63,351 bases of DNA from Anabaena sp. 4-3 (GCF_001597745.1 NZ_LUHJ01000072.1:23797-87147), one strand, 5' to 3'. Numbered from the stretch's first letter, positions 8,907 to 18,301 are shown. The notes: generated from the sequence alone by a model not told the origin. Program-made: numbers and translations.

Positions 8907-11102
8907 ATGTGGAATTTTTCGCAACTAAATCTTAAAATAGGTTCAGACTTTGTGGGTATTAAAGCAGATGTTGACGGGTATGCTTTTTACTTACCAAAAG
9001 GTTTTGATGATTTTATTGATAGATATCAAAGTGCAACTAATGGTGGGGATAGTAGTAAATTTAACAAAGTACGCGATTTTTTCTTCTTAATGTATCGAAC
9101 ATTAAGAAAGTTTGATCGTGATAACGAAAATAATTCAAGAATTAAAAGAAAAGATGCTAAAAATACTAAAAATCAAGATAAACCAACTTTGAGTACAGGT
9201 GGTATTAGTTTAGAGTATGAAGAAGGAAGTGATTGTATTTTATACAGTAAACTTTCGATGATTGAACGAATATTAGAAGCTTATGATGATTTAGCTATTA
9301 ATTCTCTTGAAAATAAAATTAGACGTAGTGAAGAAATAGACTATTCTAAAATATATAAATATTTAGATAGAGCTATTTATTTAAACAATGGAGCTATTTA
9401 TATTGATGTCATGGACTTACCACGTCCAATGATAACTTATGAAAGTACGGATATAGTTCACCTTTATTGTTTTATACTGGATGAAATTATTCAACAACTA
9501 CAAGAAGATGTACCTGATCATGTTTACGGAAGAAGTCAAGATATTCAATTTCTTTCTCAAAGATTTAGAGATAATTATTTAACCATTAATCATTCTCTTT
9601 TTGAGCAAGATACTTTTGAAGAAACTCTTACAATTTGTAAAGAAGCTCTAGATAATATAGATAGAAATACTCATTATAAAGATGCTGATTACTGGGGACT
9701 TTATGAAGCTATAGAGATTTTCTTATATGGAGGATTAAACCCCGAACTAGATGATGGTGATTTTTGGGGCATACAAGGAAAACAAGGTTTTGATTATGTT
9801 TGGGAGGATATGTGTCAAACCTACTTTTTCAAGAAAAACTTTGATCAAGATAATAATATTTTTAATGATATCTGTTTTGCCGATACTGATATTCCGATAG
9901 ATGGTTATAAAAATGATATAACTAAAAATCCTAAGCGTTATAGACCAGAAATAGAAAAAAATAGAGTAGGTTGGTGGCAAATTCAAGAAAGAGACAATGA
10001 AGTAGATGAATCTAATAATAAGTGGTTATATCAGAAAGGAGAACCTGAAGTTAAGCATCCTAGTAATTGTAAATCATTATATTGGAGTGAATTATTCTGT
10101 ATTGAATGGGATTTAAATAGGGAAACATTTACTAATTTATACTATCGCAGCAGTAAATTTGATAAGCGTAAACTATTACGCCGTTATCCAAGACCTGATT
10201 TAATATTACAAATAGAAGTTTCTAGCAATTTAACAAATTTAATAATTATTGACTTCAAAAATATTTCGTTCCAAAAATATGAATTTTGTAAAAATAAATA
10301 TTTAGAAGAAACTGATGACGGCTATAGAATAGGTTTAGAAAAACAACTGGGTTATGAATTGGCATTACAACAGGTGTTTCCTAACCATACCATAATAAAT
10401 TATTTTTTCATTCCTTTTTATTTCACTGATAAAAATGAAAATGAGAAACATGATTTAGGAAATATAGAGGATAAATTTCATATTAGAGGCATTAAATTAG
10501 TCAAAATAAATTTTGATGTAATACAAAAAGTATATTTAGGAATCATTCAAGCATCAAATGTTAATGTACCGATTATACCAAATTATTATCACCCAAAAAA
10601 TTATATTAATCCTTCGAGAAAAAAAGAAGAAATTGCTGTGTTAGAAAACAAAACATTCAAAAGTGATTATATTCCTTTAATTTCTTTTCAAAATGAGAAG
10701 CAAAGAAAAATTGCTACAGATTATATTATTGAACAAGTTAAAATTTTCTTTCAAGAAATAGGAGAAAATATTCCAAATCTTGTAGAAGCTTACTTTCCAT
10801 ATTCAGAAAGTATTGTTGCTGAAGAATTTACTAAAGTAAACATAGACTATTTTTATGATAACTTATTTTATGATTTAGGCGAAAAAGAAGAAGATAGAGA
10901 TGAAAATGGGAAATTACAAATAAAAATCAAATGGTGTATCACTTTTCACATTAACTCGACTCCTATTGAAGTTCCTCAACTGAAAATACCTAACTCTAAT
11001 TTATGTCGTAGATTTGGAACAATAGATATTGTTGGTACACCAATTCTTTACTATATTTATTTTACCCTCCCAGAAATTTTAGATATAATTCTCAACAATT
11101 AA
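8907..11102 (+). CDS. Putative PD-(D/E)XK nuclease partner of the McrB-like ATPase
   Basis: A 731-residue protein without membrane segments. About residues 294-305 (GFDYVWEDMCQT) and 427-453 (RYPRPDLILQ...LIIIDFKN) show the order E ... PD ... DxK (E300, D431, D449, K451) expected of a PD-(D/E)XK nuclease such as McrC or LlaJI-type subunits. The N-terminal 280 residues and C-terminal 200 residues are not recognisable. It lies 54 bases downstream of the McrB-like gene in the same AT-rich block. No methyltransferase gene is in the window, so the pair may act on modified or foreign DNA. The nuclease call rests on motif and neighbourhood, not on a family match. Confidence 0.65.
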   Translation: MWNFSQLNLKIGSDFVGIKADVDGYAFYLPKGFDDFIDRYQSATNGGDSSKFNKVRDFFFLMYRTLRKFDRDNENNSRIKRKDAKNTKNQDKPTLSTGGISLEYEEGSDCILYSKLSMIERILEAYDDLAINSLENKIRRSEEIDYSKIYKYLDRAIYLNNGAIYIDVMDLPRPMITYESTDIVHLYCFILDEIIQQLQEDVPDHVYGRSQDIQFLSQRFRDNYLTINHSLFEQDTFEETLTICKEALDNIDRNTHYKDADYWGLYEAIEIFLYGGLNPELDDGDFWGIQGKQGFDYVWEDMCQTYFFKKNFDQDNNIFNDICFADTDIPIDGYKNDITKNPKRYRPEIEKNRVGWWQIQERDNEVDESNNKWLYQKGEPEVKHPSNCKSLYWSELFCIEWDLNRETFTNLYYRSSKFDKRKLLRRYPRPDLILQIEVSSNLTNLIIIDFKNISFQKYEFCKNKYLEETDDGYRIGLEKQLGYELALQQVFPNHTIINYFFIPFYFTDKNENEKHDLGNIEDKFHIRGIKLVKINFDVIQKVYLGIIQASNVNVPIIPNYYHPKNYINPSRKKEEIAVLENKTFKSDYIPLISFQNEKQRKIATDYIIEQVKIFFQEIGENIPNLVEAYFPYSESIVAEEFTKVNIDYFYDNLFYDLGEKEEDRDENGKLQIKIKWCITFHINSTPIEVPQLKIPNSNLCRRFGTIDIVGTPILYYIYFTLPEILDIILNN

Positions 11103-11185
11103 TGAATGTAAAAAAAACACTATGAGCAGTTTTCCTAATCTCTCAATAATATGATCTGAAATACTATCTTCAGAGGTTTAAGTCA

Positions 11186-11437
11186 ATGTTAAATGCCAAT
11201 GGTAATTTATGGCACACAATTATTAAAAGCCTTTTTGTCGCCATGAACATAGGCTTAATTTCCCTTGGTGTAGTCAGTTGCGGTACTAACCAACAGCCAT
11301 TAACACCAATAGAACAACCCACTGTCAACACTGAATCATCACCAGCCCAAACAGATCAAGATGATGACGACGATGATCAACAAGATGATGATGGTGATGA
11401 TCAAGAACAAGATACTGAGGAACAAAATAGAAACTAG
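11186..11437 (+). CDS. Small lipoprotein with an Asp-rich tail
   Basis: An 83-residue protein with a hydrophobic N-terminus and a lipobox GVVSC (Cys32). The mature part is very acidic (runs of D, Q and E from about residue 57). A later Met at residue 20 is an alternative start and would give a shorter signal peptide. It precedes the M24 peptidase gene by 21 bases, so co-transcription is possible. The acidic tail could bind cations; no function is established. Confidence 0.65.
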   Translation: MLNANGNLWHTIIKSLFVAMNIGLISLGVVSCGTNQQPLTPIEQPTVNTESSPAQTDQDDDDDDQQDDDGDDQEQDTEEQNRN

Positions 11438-11458
11438 AGGTTGTTTAAGTTTTGATTT

Positions 11459-12841
11459 ATGCTGATCCAAAACAGTGATAGTTCCCTGGCTGAAACTCTA
11501 CTGCAACGGCGACAACGACTAGACGAATTGATTGATTTTCCGGCGATTCTCTGGTCAGGTCAGAGTAAACCGCGCAATTTTGCCGCCAATATCTACCCCT
11601 TTCGTGCTAGCAGTCATTTCCTGTATTTTGCTGGCTTACCTTTACCTAACGCCGCCATTCGCCTAGAAGCCGGGAAGCTAGAATTGTTTATGGATAACCC
11701 CGAACCTAGTAGCGCACTTTGGCATGGAGAAATGCCCAAACGTGACGAAATAGCTGAAAAAATCGGTGCTGATGCTGCTAGAACCATGTCAGAGTTGAAG
11801 CATCGGGGCAGGGGTGCAGCATCAATTCCTGTACAAAATTATCGGACGACGCTTGTACAGTCACAAATTTTACAAAGAGAAATTTCTTCACCCTATGATT
11901 TAGAAGGAATAGACCGAGAATTAGCACAGGCGATCGCTACTTTACGTCTGACCCATGATACAGGCGCGTTAGTGGAATTGCGGAAAGCGGCGGCTGTGAG
12001 CATAGAAGCACACAAAGCCGGAATGACTGCCACACCCAAAGCTAAACTAGAAGCAGAAGTCCGCGCCGCAATGGAAGGGGTAATCATCGCCCAAAATATG
12101 ACTACCTCCTACAACAGCATTGTCACAGTTCACGGCGAAGTTTTACACAACGAAGCATATCACCATGCTTTGCAACCAGGAGATTTACTACTAGCTGATG
12201 TCGGTGCAGAAACCCCGATGGGTTGGGCTGCTGACATAACCCGGACTTGGCCTGTTTCTGGCAAGTTTTCCCCGACGCAACGAGATATTTATGATGTTGT
12301 GCTAGCGGCTCATGATGCTTGTATCGCCAAAGTTGCCCCCGGTGTAGAATATCGGGATATTCATCTGTTAGCAGCGCAAGTTATAGCTGAAGGTTTAGTA
12401 AATTTAGGGATTTTGCAGGGGAATCCAGAGGATTTAGTAGAAATGGATGCCCATGCCCTGTTTTTCCCCCACGGTATCGGACATTTACTCGGTTTAGATG
12501 TGCATGATATGGAAGATTTGGGGGATTTAGCAGGGTATGAAGCAGGGAGAAAAAGAAGCGATCGCTTTGGTTTAGGCTACCTGCGTTTAAATCGTCCCTT
12601 AAAATCAGGAATGTTAGTCACAATTGAACCAGGATTCTATCAAGTTCCCGCGATTTTAAACGATGCCAACAACCGCGCTAAATACCATAATATAGTCAAT
12701 TGGGAACGTTTAGCACAATTTAACGATGTGCGTGGAATCCGCATTGAAGATGATGTGTTAGTTACCGACACAGGCAGCGAAGTATTAACAGCCGAGTTAC
12801 CAAACAAAGCTGAGGCTGTAGAAGAATTGGTACGTTGTTAA
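11459..12841 (+). CDS. M24 metallopeptidase, aminopeptidase P type
   Basis: A 460-residue protein. An N-terminal creatinase-like domain (about 8-150) carries ASSHFLYFAGLPLPNAAIRL and is followed by the pita-bread catalytic domain. Metal ligands appear in order: D247 and D259 (LLLADVGAETPMGWAADITR), the histidine of FPHGIGHLLGLDVHD, the glutamate of TIEPGFY and the glutamate of GIRIEDDVLV. The protein should be a cytoplasmic dimetal enzyme that removes an N-terminal residue ahead of proline. It follows the small lipoprotein gene closely. Confidence 0.92.
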   Translation: MLIQNSDSSLAETLLQRRQRLDELIDFPAILWSGQSKPRNFAANIYPFRASSHFLYFAGLPLPNAAIRLEAGKLELFMDNPEPSSALWHGEMPKRDEIAEKIGADAARTMSELKHRGRGAASIPVQNYRTTLVQSQILQREISSPYDLEGIDRELAQAIATLRLTHDTGALVELRKAAAVSIEAHKAGMTATPKAKLEAEVRAAMEGVIIAQNMTTSYNSIVTVHGEVLHNEAYHHALQPGDLLLADVGAETPMGWAADITRTWPVSGKFSPTQRDIYDVVLAAHDACIAKVAPGVEYRDIHLLAAQVIAEGLVNLGILQGNPEDLVEMDAHALFFPHGIGHLLGLDVHDMEDLGDLAGYEAGRKRSDRFGLGYLRLNRPLKSGMLVTIEPGFYQVPAILNDANNRAKYHNIVNWERLAQFNDVRGIRIEDDVLVTDTGSEVLTAELPNKAEAVEELVRC

Positions 12842-12971
12842 AATACCACCCTGCTCAACTCGCGGGAAAAACGACTAAGCTGGTAAATAGCACATTAAAA
12901 TTTGCAAACTTCTGAATCGCAATTAACGCTGGTTCTGACATCCCGATTGGCTCAATAAGTGTAATTAAGAT

Positions 12972-14435
12972 ATGTTTGACGCATTAGCAGACCGTTTAGA
13001 ATCCGCCTGGAAGAAACTGCGCGGGCAAGATAAAATTACTGACTCTAATATTCAAGATGCTTTGCGGGAAGTGCGCCGCGCCTTGTTGGAAGCAGATGTT
13101 AACCTCCAGGTCGTCAAAGCATTTATTAGCGAAGTTGAAGCCAAGGCGCAGGGAGCCGAAGTTATTAAAGGTGTGCGACCTGACCAACAGTTTATCAAGA
13201 TTGTTTATGATGAGCTAGTCAAGGTGATGGGGGAAGAAAATGTTCCCCTAGCCGAAGCCCAAACAAATCCCACTATTGTCTTGATGGCTGGTTTACAAGG
13301 TACTGGTAAAACTACAGCTACCGCCAAGTTAGCCTTACACCTCCGCAAATTAGACCGCAGTTGTTTGTTGGTAGCAACTGACGTATACCGCCCAGCCGCT
13401 ATTGACCAGTTACTCACCCTTGGTAAACAAATTGACGTACCAGTTTTTGAACTAGGAAGCGACGCAGACCCGGTAGAAATCGCCCGTCAAGGTGTGGAAC
13501 GTGCCAAGGCTGAAGGCGTAAACACAGTTATTATTGATACAGCAGGTCGTCTGCAAATAGACGCAGACATGATGGCGGAATTAGCCCGCATTAAGCAGAC
13601 AGTCCAACCCCATGAAACTCTGTTAGTCGTGGATGCGATGACGGGTCAAGAAGCAGCAAATTTGACTCGTACTTTCCATGAAGAAATCGGTATTACCGGG
13701 GCAATTCTCACAAAGTTGGATGGTGACAGCCGTGGTGGTGCAGCTTTGTCAGTCCGCACAATTTCCGGCGCGCCGATTAAGTTTGTGGGTGTGGGTGAAA
13801 AAGTCGAAGCCCTACAACCGTTTTTCCCAGACCGGATGGCTTCGCGGATTTTGGGTATGGGTGACGTTCTCACCTTGGTAGAAAAAGCCCAAGAAGAAAT
13901 CGATATTGCTGACGCTGAGAAAATGCAGGAGAAAATCCTGTCAGCAAAATTTGACTTTACCGACTTTCTCAAGCAACTGCGCTTGTTAAAGAATATGGGT
14001 TCGTTGGGCGGTATCCTCAAGTTAATTCCGGGGATGGGTAAACTCTCAGAGGATCAACTTAAGCAAGGCGAAACTCAGCTAAAACGCTGTGAAGCCATGA
14101 TTAATTCCATGACTGCCCAAGAACGTCGTGACCCAGATTTACTGGCGAGTTCTCCCAGTCGTCGGCGCAGAATTGCCTCTGGTTCTGGCTATAAAGAAGC
14201 AGATGTGAGTAAACTGGTGGCTGACTTCCAAAAAATGCGATCGCTCATGCAACAAATGGGACAAGGTGGCTTACCAGGAATGCCAGGAATGTTTGGCGGT
14301 GGCGGTATGGGTAACGCCTACGCCGGCATGGGCAACCGTCCCGCACCTCCCGGCTGGCGTGGTTATAACGCTGGCGCAGCTACGAAGAAGAAAAAACCCA
14401 AAGATAAGAAGAAAAAAGGGTTTGGCAATCTTTAG
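12972..14435 (+). CDS. ffh: Signal recognition particle protein Ffh (SRP54)
   Basis: A 487-residue GTPase. The N domain (about 1-95) is followed by the G domain with GLQGTGKTT (107-115), DTAGR (about 192-196), TKLDGDSRGGAALS (about 249-262) and the closing GVGEK, then the M domain with MGSLGGILKLIPGM and a Met/Gly-rich tail ending in a lysine cluster. It binds SRP RNA and signal sequences and docks on FtsY. The lysine-rich end (KKKKPKDKKKKGFGNL) directly abuts a heptamer repeat array that begins with the stop codon. rpsP follows 213 bases downstream, as in many bacteria. Confidence 0.97.
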   Translation: MFDALADRLESAWKKLRGQDKITDSNIQDALREVRRALLEADVNLQVVKAFISEVEAKAQGAEVIKGVRPDQQFIKIVYDELVKVMGEENVPLAEAQTNPTIVLMAGLQGTGKTTATAKLALHLRKLDRSCLLVATDVYRPAAIDQLLTLGKQIDVPVFELGSDADPVEIARQGVERAKAEGVNTVIIDTAGRLQIDADMMAELARIKQTVQPHETLLVVDAMTGQEAANLTRTFHEEIGITGAILTKLDGDSRGGAALSVRTISGAPIKFVGVGEKVEALQPFFPDRMASRILGMGDVLTLVEKAQEEIDIADAEKMQEKILSAKFDFTDFLKQLRLLKNMGSLGGILKLIPGMGKLSEDQLKQGETQLKRCEAMINSMTAQERRDPDLLASSPSRRRRIASGSGYKEADVSKLVADFQKMRSLMQQMGQGGLPGMPGMFGGGGMGNAYAGMGNRPAPPGWRGYNAGAATKKKKPKDKKKKGFGNL

Positions 14436-14470
14436 TTATTAGTCATTAGTTATTAGTCATTAGTCATTAG
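14433..14470. repeat. Heptameric short tandem repeat array after ffh
   Basis: About five TAGTCAT/TAGTTAT units. The first TAG is the ffh stop codon. Same repeat class and orientation relative to the gene as at 5815-5863 and 16941-16994. Confidence 0.85.
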
Positions 14471-14648
14471 CTTGGTTGGTTTTCTGAGGAAATATCAACT
14501 CTGGGCTAGGGACTTTTGACTTTTGACCATTGACTCATAGCCGTAAACCCTGAGCAAGTGCTAAAATTAGCATTTCAGTACAGGAAGTTCTGAACTCAGA
14601 CAGCTGCTTCCTAAAAATATCAACAAACAGGAGAATGTTTCTTCAATC

Positions 14649-14909
14649 ATGATCAAATTGCGCTTGAAGCGATACGGTAAAAAGCGGGAAGCGAGCTACC
14701 GCATTGTCGCTATGAACGGCCTTTCTCGCCGTGATGGTCGTCCCCTAGAAGAACTGGGATTTTACAACCCCAGAACCGATGAAGTCAGATTGGATGTTCC
14801 CGGCATCGTCAAGCGACTACAGCAAGGCGCACAACCTACTGATACAGTACGTCGCATCCTACAAAAAGCCAATGTCTTTGAACAGGTCAGTGCCAATACC
14901 GCATCTTAG
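14649..14909 (+). CDS. rpsP: 30S ribosomal protein S16
   Basis: An 86-residue protein beginning [20 protein letters not shown] with the family signature [20 protein letters not shown], the expected length for a cyanobacterial S16. A ribosome-binding site (ACAGGAGAA) lies upstream. Its 3' end overlaps the proposed GTG start of the KH-domain gene by 20 bases, implying coupled translation. Confidence 0.97.
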   Translation: MIKLRLKRYGKKREASYRIVAMNGLSRRDGRPLEELGFYNPRTDEVRLDVPGIVKRLQQGAQPTDTVRRILQKANVFEQVSANTAS

Positions 14910-15297
14910 TACAAATTTACCAAATGCTAGTCCCAATTATGTGGGGCTAGTTAAGTTTTTGATGCAGCCGTTTTTAGAATTTCCACAGTCTTTGAGCGTC
15001 GATTGTGAAATTTCTCAAACCCTTAACCGGGTTTGGGTTCGCATCGCCTTTGACAACACAGATAAAGGGAAAGTCTTTGGCCGAGGAGGACGTAATATCC
15101 AAGCGATTCGGACGGTAATGACTGCTGCGGCAGAATTAGCCGGACAATCAGTTTACTTGGATATCTACGGTAGCACCAGCACAGGCCGGGATGGTATGTC
15201 TTTTGATGAAGAGCAACAAGAGCGATCGCCTATCCCCAAAACGCGAGAACGGCGCACAAATTCCTCTAGACCTGTTGTTAAACCCCGCTCCCGCTAG
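14890..15297 (+). CDS. KH domain RNA-binding protein (KhpA/YlqC type)
   Basis: A 135-residue protein if started at the GTG at 14890, which lies inside the 3' end of rpsP. The family begins near [17 protein letters not shown]. The KH core holds [19 protein letters not shown], with the GRGG loop that contacts RNA, and ends with LDIYG. A Ser/Arg/Lys-rich tail of about 40 residues ([17 protein letters not shown] at the end) may add RNA affinity. Homologues usually follow rpsP and bind structured RNA. An upstream in-frame ATG exists within rpsP but would add residues unlike the family. Confidence 0.88.
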   Translation: MPIPHLSTNLPNASPNYVGLVKFLMQPFLEFPQSLSVDCEISQTLNRVWVRIAFDNTDKGKVFGRGGRNIQAIRTVMTAAAELAGQSVYLDIYGSTSTGRDGMSFDEEQQERSPIPKTRERRTNSSRPVVKPRSR

Positions 15298-15463
15298 GAT
15301 AAAAATAGAATCAGAAGCCTGAGCGGTAATCACCTCCGCTCAGAACCTTCAGATAATTGCGGGAAGCAATAGAAAGATTGTGCAATCTTTTGAGAGCTAC
15401 CTACAAAATTTACCCACTAGATACAGTTAGTAATGCTTGTACATAACTCTGATAATCTCTGTC

Positions 15464-15472
15464 AGGAGGTGA
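15464..15472 (+). promoter_or_regulatory. Extended Shine-Dalgarno of rpsU
   Basis: AGGAGGTGA is nine bases complementary to the 16S rRNA 3' end, 9 bases before the GTG start of rpsU. It decides the start and is unusually strong for this genome. Confidence 0.85.
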
Positions 15473-15481
15473 ACACAGGGA

Positions 15482-15658
15482 GTGGCTGAAGTCCGTTTGG
15501 GTGAAAATGAGTCTATTGACTCGGCACTAAGACGTTTTAAAAAGAAAATTCAAAAAGCCGGCATTTTGTCGGAAGTCAAACGTCGGGAAAGATACGAAAA
15601 ACCCAGTTTGCGCCGGAAACGCAAGGCAGAATCAGCAAGGAAAGTTGGTCGCTACTAA
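15482..15658 (+). CDS. rpsU: 30S ribosomal protein S21
   Basis: A 58-residue basic protein: [20 protein letters not shown] at the N-terminus, then [18 protein letters not shown] and a Lys/Arg-rich end ([13 protein letters not shown]). Length and motifs match bS21. Translation starts at GTG after a nine-base Shine-Dalgarno. S21 helps 30S subunits engage mRNA, so the strong Shine-Dalgarno may be part of autoregulation (inference). It lies 184 bases after the KH-domain gene. Confidence 0.95.
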   Translation: MAEVRLGENESIDSALRRFKKKIQKAGILSEVKRRERYEKPSLRRKRKAESARKVGRY

Positions 15659-15992
15659 ATCAAAATCATGGTTTTGATGAAGTCAGTTAACCTACTAAAT
15701 TCGTCAATTTAGGTTGGGCAGTATTTTTAGCTCAAACCTGAAAAAGTAGAGATGCCAGCGCGTCTCTACTTGTTACATATAAAACTAAATATTTCCAGAT
15801 GATTGTAAATTATATCATTAAAAAAAATTAATATTTTTCTCTGATAAAAACCGATAAAAGCTTTGTAGAGCTTGGTATTAACAAGATTTTTTATTATAAA
15901 ATAGTATAAAAATAAACTTGAGCAAAATGAGTTAGGACAACTCAAATACTTAACTTTCGTAACAATTGCTGCTAACCAATTAAAAAATACTT
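15659..15992. other. Gap after rpsU with a terminator-like hairpin
   Basis: AGTAGAGA (15745-15752) pairs with TCTCTACT (15763-15770), a possible rpsU terminator of the GTAGAGAC palindrome family. The remainder is AT-rich and should carry the phoH promoter. No gene was seen. Confidence 0.5.
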
Positions 15993-16952
15993 ATGGCAGA
16001 TGCCTTAATAATTCAGCTGCCTAACATTCCAAGTACAATGGCTTTAGCGGGCGATAGAGAAGAAAATCTCAAAATTCTATCGCGGCAAACAGGCGCGAAC
16101 TTGGTAATGCGTGGGCAAGAACTACATATTTCCGGCACAGAAAGTCAAAGAGACTTAGCTGCAAAATTAGTGCGATCGCTCGAAAATATCTGGATTCAGG
16201 GCAATAATATTTCTAGTGCCGACATATTAACAGCCCGCCAAGCCTTAGATACTCACCGGGAAGACGAACTACGAGAATTACAGCGCGATGTCTTAGCCAG
16301 AACTCGTAGAGGTGAAGAAATCCGCGCCAAAACCTTTAGACAACGCCAGTACATCGAAGCTATCCGTAAACATGATCTTACCTTTTGCATCGGCCCGGCG
16401 GGAACTGGTAAGACATACCTCGCCGTAGTTGTCGCTGTGCAAGCACTCCTCGCCAACCAAGTAGAAAAACTCATTTTAACCCGTCCGGCAGTAGAAGCAG
16501 GGGAAAAATTAGGATTTTTACCTGGAGATTTGCAGCAAAAAATTAATCCCTATCTCCGCCCACTTTACGATGCAATTTATGAATTCATCGATCAAGAAAA
16601 AGTCCCTAATTTAATAGAAAGAGGCATCATTGAAGTGGCACCCCTAGCGTATATGCGAGGACGGACTTTAAACCATGCTTTTGTGATTGTTGATGAAGCC
16701 CAAAACACCACACCAGCCCAAATGAAAATGGTGTTAACTCGTTTAGGTTTTCGTTCTCGCATGGTAATTACAGGCGACACCACACAAACAGATTTACCCT
16801 TAAATCAAGCATCTGGTTTAACAGTTGCTTTGCAAATATTAAAGCACGTTGAAGGCATAGCTTTTTGCGAATTTACGCAAAAAGATGTTGTCCGACATCC
16901 CCTAGTGCAGCGTATTGTCAGTGCCTACGAAAAGCATGAAATTAGTCATTAG
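15993..16952 (+). CDS. PhoH-like ATPase
   Basis: A 319-residue protein. The N-terminal about 70 residues (LAGDREENLKILSRQTGANL, ISGTE) form a KH-like module, followed by the PhoH NTPase core: Walker A GPAGTGKTYLAV (about 132-143), the PhoH signature RPAVEAGEKLGFLPGD, Walker B FVIVDEAQNTTPAQMK (about 229-244) and the motif ITGDTTQTDLP. PhoH family ATPases are linked to RNA metabolism, and the location after rpsP, the KH gene and rpsU fits. The last residues (EISH) and the stop codon are made by a heptamer repeat. Confidence 0.93.
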   Translation: MADALIIQLPNIPSTMALAGDREENLKILSRQTGANLVMRGQELHISGTESQRDLAAKLVRSLENIWIQGNNISSADILTARQALDTHREDELRELQRDVLARTRRGEEIRAKTFRQRQYIEAIRKHDLTFCIGPAGTGKTYLAVVVAVQALLANQVEKLILTRPAVEAGEKLGFLPGDLQQKINPYLRPLYDAIYEFIDQEKVPNLIERGIIEVAPLAYMRGRTLNHAFVIVDEAQNTTPAQMKMVLTRLGFRSRMVITGDTTQTDLPLNQASGLTVALQILKHVEGIAFCEFTQKDVVRHPLVQRIVSAYEKHEISH

Positions 16953-16994
16953 ACATTAGGCATTAGTCATTGGTCATTAGTCATTAGTTATTAG
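16941..16994. repeat. Heptameric short tandem repeat array overlapping the phoH end
   Basis: About seven TAGTCAT-type units with variants. The first copy encodes I-S-H and the TAG stop of the PhoH-like gene, exactly as in the PhzF-family gene. Confidence 0.88.
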
Positions 16995-17019
16995 TAAAAA
17001 CTGAGAGTAGGATACAGAA

Positions 17020-17424
17020 ATGAGTGTTAGTTTAAAAGACTTTTTAGAAGCTTGTGAAAAATTGGGAACTGTGCGGTTAATAGTTACTAGCAGTGCTGCT
17101 GTGTTAGAAGCACGGGGTAGAATTGAAAAGCTATTTTATGCCGTATTGCCTAAAGGTAGATATGCCAATATGCACACCGAAGGTTTTGAATTTCACTTGA
17201 ACATGGACAAAATTACTCAAGTGAAATTTGAAACAGGTGAAGCGAAAAGAGGTAATTTTCCAACTTATGCCATCCGGTTTTTAGATGAGAATCAAGAACC
17301 TGCTTTGAGTGTATTTTTACAGTGGGGTAAACCCGGAGAATATGAACCGGGGCAGGTGGAAGCGTGGCAAGCTTTAAAAGAAAAATATGGCGAAGTTTGG
17401 CAACCTTTAGCAGTAGAAATTTAA
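17020..17424 (+). CDS. Possible HutX/ChuX-like haem-utilisation protein
   Basis: A 134-residue soluble protein. The segment LFYAVLPKGRYANMHTEGFE, then FHLNMDKITQVKFETGEAKR and YAIRFLDEN, resembles the core of small haem-utilisation carrier proteins of the HutX/ChuX group, but at single-domain length. There is no signal peptide. Neighbours do not support a haem operon, so the assignment is tentative. Confidence 0.55.
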   Translation: MSVSLKDFLEACEKLGTVRLIVTSSAAVLEARGRIEKLFYAVLPKGRYANMHTEGFEFHLNMDKITQVKFETGEAKRGNFPTYAIRFLDENQEPALSVFLQWGKPGEYEPGQVEAWQALKEKYGEVWQPLAVEI

Positions 17425-17512
17425 TGATGTTCGTAGTGGGTGGCTCTAGCCCTCATTAAAATTTAATAGGAGGACTAAAGTCCTCACTACAAACCAATAA
17501 AAATCAATATTA

Positions 17513-18301
17513 ATGCTTACTATCAGGGTAATTTTTAGTATTTTCCTCGCTATTTTCCTCCTCTTGGGGTGGAATGAACCAGCAACCGCCGGTGAGTTAT
17601 CTCAACGTTTAGCTAACTTTACCCAATGGGAAAAATTAAAGACTGTGCAACTAGCTAAAGGCGATTTAGTTTATCCTGAATGGATGGCAGGAACTTGGCA
17701 AGTTAAAAGCACTTTGGTAGACTTAGCAGCACCTCTAGCACCGGATATTGTTACACCTGGATTTGCAGGGAATCGTCAACAACTTAATCAACCCATGAGT
17801 TTTTTAGTCCGGTTTGTTAAACAGCAACTAGCTGAGTCTATTGCTAGTGTAAAATTCCTACCTCAGATAGATAATAAATCCCAAATTTTAGTAGCAGATA
17901 GAGAATTTAATAGCTTGAATTTGGCTAGGGCTTATTTAGGGGATGAAGCTGTGTTATCAGTGAAAGTAGATCCAGATTCGCCTAATCGTCAGATTACCTT
18001 TTTACGTGGCGATCGCCAATTAGTTTCTCTTGTCACTGCACGCGCTACAGAAACAACGCCAGATGGTGAATTCATCGCCGCAGAAGTATTCCAACAATTA
18101 TTTAAAGGTGGTTCTCGACCTTATTTAAACTCAGTTGAATCTACCACAGCATATCATAAACTGCCTGCATCTACTCCAGCCATAGAAGCAGACCAAGTTA
18201 CTGCTGTTTACCTTTCACCCCAAGATCCAGATTACTTTACCGCAGGTTCTCGACCAGTAGCCCTTTATCGCTATCGCCTGGAATTTTCCAGAGCAGACTA
18301 A
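17513..18301 (+). CDS. Exported conserved protein (DUF6816-like)
   Basis: A 262-residue protein with a clear signal peptide (hydrophobic residues 5-20, cleavage near ATAGEL). The mature part begins with LSQRLANFTQWEKL and continues PEWMAGTWQVKSTLVDLAAPLAP, a lipocalin-like GTW motif seen in cyanobacterial and plastid lumen proteins of unknown function. The predicted location is periplasm or thylakoid lumen. No catalytic motif was seen. Confidence 0.65.
   Translation: MLTIRVIFSIFLAIFLLLGWNEPATAGELSQRLANFTQWEKLKTVQLAKGDLVYPEWMAGTWQVKSTLVDLAAPLAPDIVTPGFAGNRQQLNQPMSFLVRFVKQQLAESIASVKFLPQIDNKSQILVADREFNSLNLARAYLGDEAVLSVKVDPDSPNRQITFLRGDRQLVSLVTARATETTPDGEFIAAEVFQQLFKGGSRPYLNSVESTTAYHKLPASTPAIEADQVTAVYLSPQDPDYFTAGSRPVALYRYRLEFSRAD

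Noticed and set aside
13646-14020. Antisense frames inside ffh, phoH and ftsZ
   Set aside because: All are complements of strongly conserved genes with perfect motifs and lack their own start signals.
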